6,778 bases of DNA from the NCBI GenBank assembly GCA_013695565.1, contig JACDAG010000949.1, positions 1 to 6,778 on the forward strand, in the 5' to 3' direction. Under the pieces are notes generated by a model, which was not told the origin of the DNA, searched no databases, and saw only the letters and a program-made list of their open reading frames with translations. A program made the position numbers and the translations under genes. Origin of the DNA: Bradyrhizobium sp. (GTDB taxonomy: Bacteria > Pseudomonadota > Alphaproteobacteria > Rhizobiales > Xanthobacteraceae). Positions 6,079 through 6,778 of this stretch are shown here, piece after piece (the first letter of the stretch is position 1; every line of letters begins with the position of its first letter).

Positions 6079-6096
6079 AGGTATTTAGATACCTAA
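6079..6096. promoter_or_regulatory. Palindrome upstream of ispH, possible operator
   Basis: AGGTAT-ttag-ATACCT (6079-6094) is a perfect 6+6 bp inverted repeat. A second one, TTAG-atac-CTAA (6085-6096), overlaps it. A TAATAT element (6094-6099) abuts the right arm, so a protein bound here could cover a -10 box. No matching -35 is visible 17 nt upstream. Confidence 0.35.
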
Positions 6097-6153
6097 TATG
6101 ATCTTTGGCCGCACACGGCCTTGTGCGATCCGGCTTTTCTAGCCGCTAATTTT

Positions 6154-6183
6154 TTGACACAACGCCCTGTGCTTCCATGTGCT
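6154..6183 (+). promoter_or_regulatory. Candidate ispH promoter
   Basis: TTGACA (6154-6159) is a perfect housekeeping -35 box. The best -10 at usual spacing is TGTGCT (6178-6183, 18-nt spacer), which matches three of six consensus bases. Rhizobial promoters often have strong -35 and weak -10 elements. It would give an ispH leader of roughly 120 nt. Confidence 0.35.
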
Positions 6184-6309
6184 TGAACGGGGGATTACCT
6201 CCGGAGGCCGGTGGTGCGGTTATTGCAATTATCTGGCCAGCTGTCCGGTGGTGCCGGCTGCACGGAAGCAATTGAATGAATTTGGTGCAACTTGCGTAAT
6301 GAGCGTCCC

Positions 6310-6778
6310 ATGGAAGTCTATCTTGCGCAGCCCCGCGGATTTTGTGCGGGCGTCGTGCGTGCCATCGAGATCGTTGAGCGTGCGCTCCAGAAATACGGCC
6401 CACCGGTCTATGTGCGCCACGAGATCGTGCATAACAAATACGTGGTCGAAAGCCTGAAAAACAAGGGCGCGATCTTCGTCGAGGATCTGTCGGAAGTTCC
6501 CCCGCTGGCCGTGACCGTGTTCAGCGCCCATGGCGTGGCTCGCAGCGTCGAGGAGGAGGCGGCGGCCCGCGGCCTTCCGGTGCTCAACGCCACCTGCCCG
6601 CTCGTCACCAAGGTCCACAATCAGGGCAAACGGTACATGTCGAAGGGCCGGGCCCTGATCCTGATCGGCCATGCCGGCCATCCCGAAGTCGAGGGCACGA
6701 TGGGCCAGGTTCCAGGGCCCGTCCTGCTGGTCCAGAACGTCGATGACGTGGCGGCCCTGACGCTGCCGACCGACACCC
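6310..6778 (+). CDS. ispH: IspH, 4-hydroxy-3-methylbut-2-enyl diphosphate reductase, 3' end cut off
   Basis: Translation from ATG 6310 gives 156 codons, open to the window edge, starting MEVYLAQPRGFCAGVVRAIE. IspH (LytB) is the [4Fe-4S] enzyme of the last step of the MEP pathway, reducing HMBPP to IPP and DMAPP. The first two cluster cysteines are present, C12 (GFCAGV) and C96 (NATCPLVTK), as are the substrate-site residues H41 (EIVHN), H74 (SAHG), H124 and E126 (GHPEVEG). The numbering matches the E. coli enzyme exactly; the third cysteine, expected near 197, lies beyond the window. Full-length enzymes have about 310-330 residues. An in-frame stop at 6277-6279 limits the start to ATG 6310 or TTG 6292; the ATG has only a weak GAG Shine-Dalgarno at 6301-6303. 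It diverges from hpnN and would supply the isoprenoid units used for hopanoids. In related genomes it often lies in or near the hpn cluster. Confidence 0.95.
   Translation, partial: MEVYLAQPRGFCAGVVRAIEIVERALQKYGPPVYVRHEIVHNKYVVESLKNKGAIFVEDLSEVPPLAVTVFSAHGVARSVEEEAAARGLPVLNATCPLVTKVHNQGKRYMSKGRALILIGHAGHPEVEGTMGQVPGPVLLVQNVDDVAALTLPTDT

Larger units (their letters stand above)
5833..6309. other. 477-bp divergent intergenic region between hpnN and ispH
   Basis: No credible protein gene lies here. From left to right it holds the hpnN leader and stress promoter, the 11-bp tandem repeat, a second 11-bp-period repeat at 5989-6007, a palindrome at 6079-6096, short hairpins at 6107-6120 and 6131-6145 followed by a T-run, a consensus -35 at 6154, and a 10-bp direct repeat CCGGTGGTGC (6208-6217 and 6245-6254) within the probable ispH leader. 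The length and density of small repeats are more than two simple promoters need, so a small RNA or additional operators are possible. Confidence 0.6.

Noticed and set aside
6131..6156. Hairpin plus T-run resembling an intrinsic terminator
   Set aside because: The stem is only four base pairs and the T-run is separated from it and merges into a TTGACA box, so I do not call a terminator; it is discussed as part of the ispH upstream cluster.

Overview
The window looks like a chromosomal segment of an alphaproteobacterium of the Bradyrhizobium/Rhodopseudomonas/Afipia group. The reasons are high-GC coding sequence, an hpnO-type aminotransferase and an HpnN transporter beside ispH, and an intergenic palindrome beginning GTCATTGCGAG and ending CTCGCAATGAC, a dispersed repeat characteristic of those genomes. 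The assignment rests on recognising protein and repeat sequences by eye, not on a database search.

Layout. 1-368 (minus): the N-terminal part of a GFA-family zinc protein, running off the left edge. 369-657: about 290 bp with no convincing gene. 658-966 (minus): a small stand-alone helix-turn-helix protein of the addiction-antidote type, with no toxin gene beside it. 1007-1090: the dispersed palindromic repeat. 1101-2492 (minus): hpnO. 2493-2592: a 100-bp divergent promoter region holding a 7+7 bp inverted repeat between back-to-back TTGAC elements. 2593-3276 (plus): a secreted DUF2147 protein with an Ala/Pro-rich tail, whose 3' end overlaps that of hpnN by 33 bp. 3244-5832 (minus): hpnN, a complete two-fold RND/MMPL hopanoid transporter. 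5833-6309: a 477-bp divergent intergenic region. 6310-6778 (plus): the N-terminal third to half of ispH, running off the right edge.

How the genes fit together. IspH makes IPP and DMAPP, the precursors of squalene and so of hopanoids. HpnO aminates the extended hopanoid side chain to give aminobacteriohopanetriol. HpnN carries hopanoids from the inner toward the outer membrane. The DUF2147 protein, read against the others and placed between hpnN and hpnO, is exported and may have an envelope role, but its function is unknown.

The most notable regulatory signal is an exact match to the alphaproteobacterial general-stress-response (EcfG) promoter, GGAAC-N16-CGTT. It lies on the minus strand about 30 nt plus a short initiation gap upstream of the hpnN start, with an exact 11-bp tandem repeat just upstream in activator position. 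This would link hopanoid transport to the PhyR-NepR-EcfG stress response. I see no wholly new multi-gene system; the novelty candidates are regulatory and small-scale.
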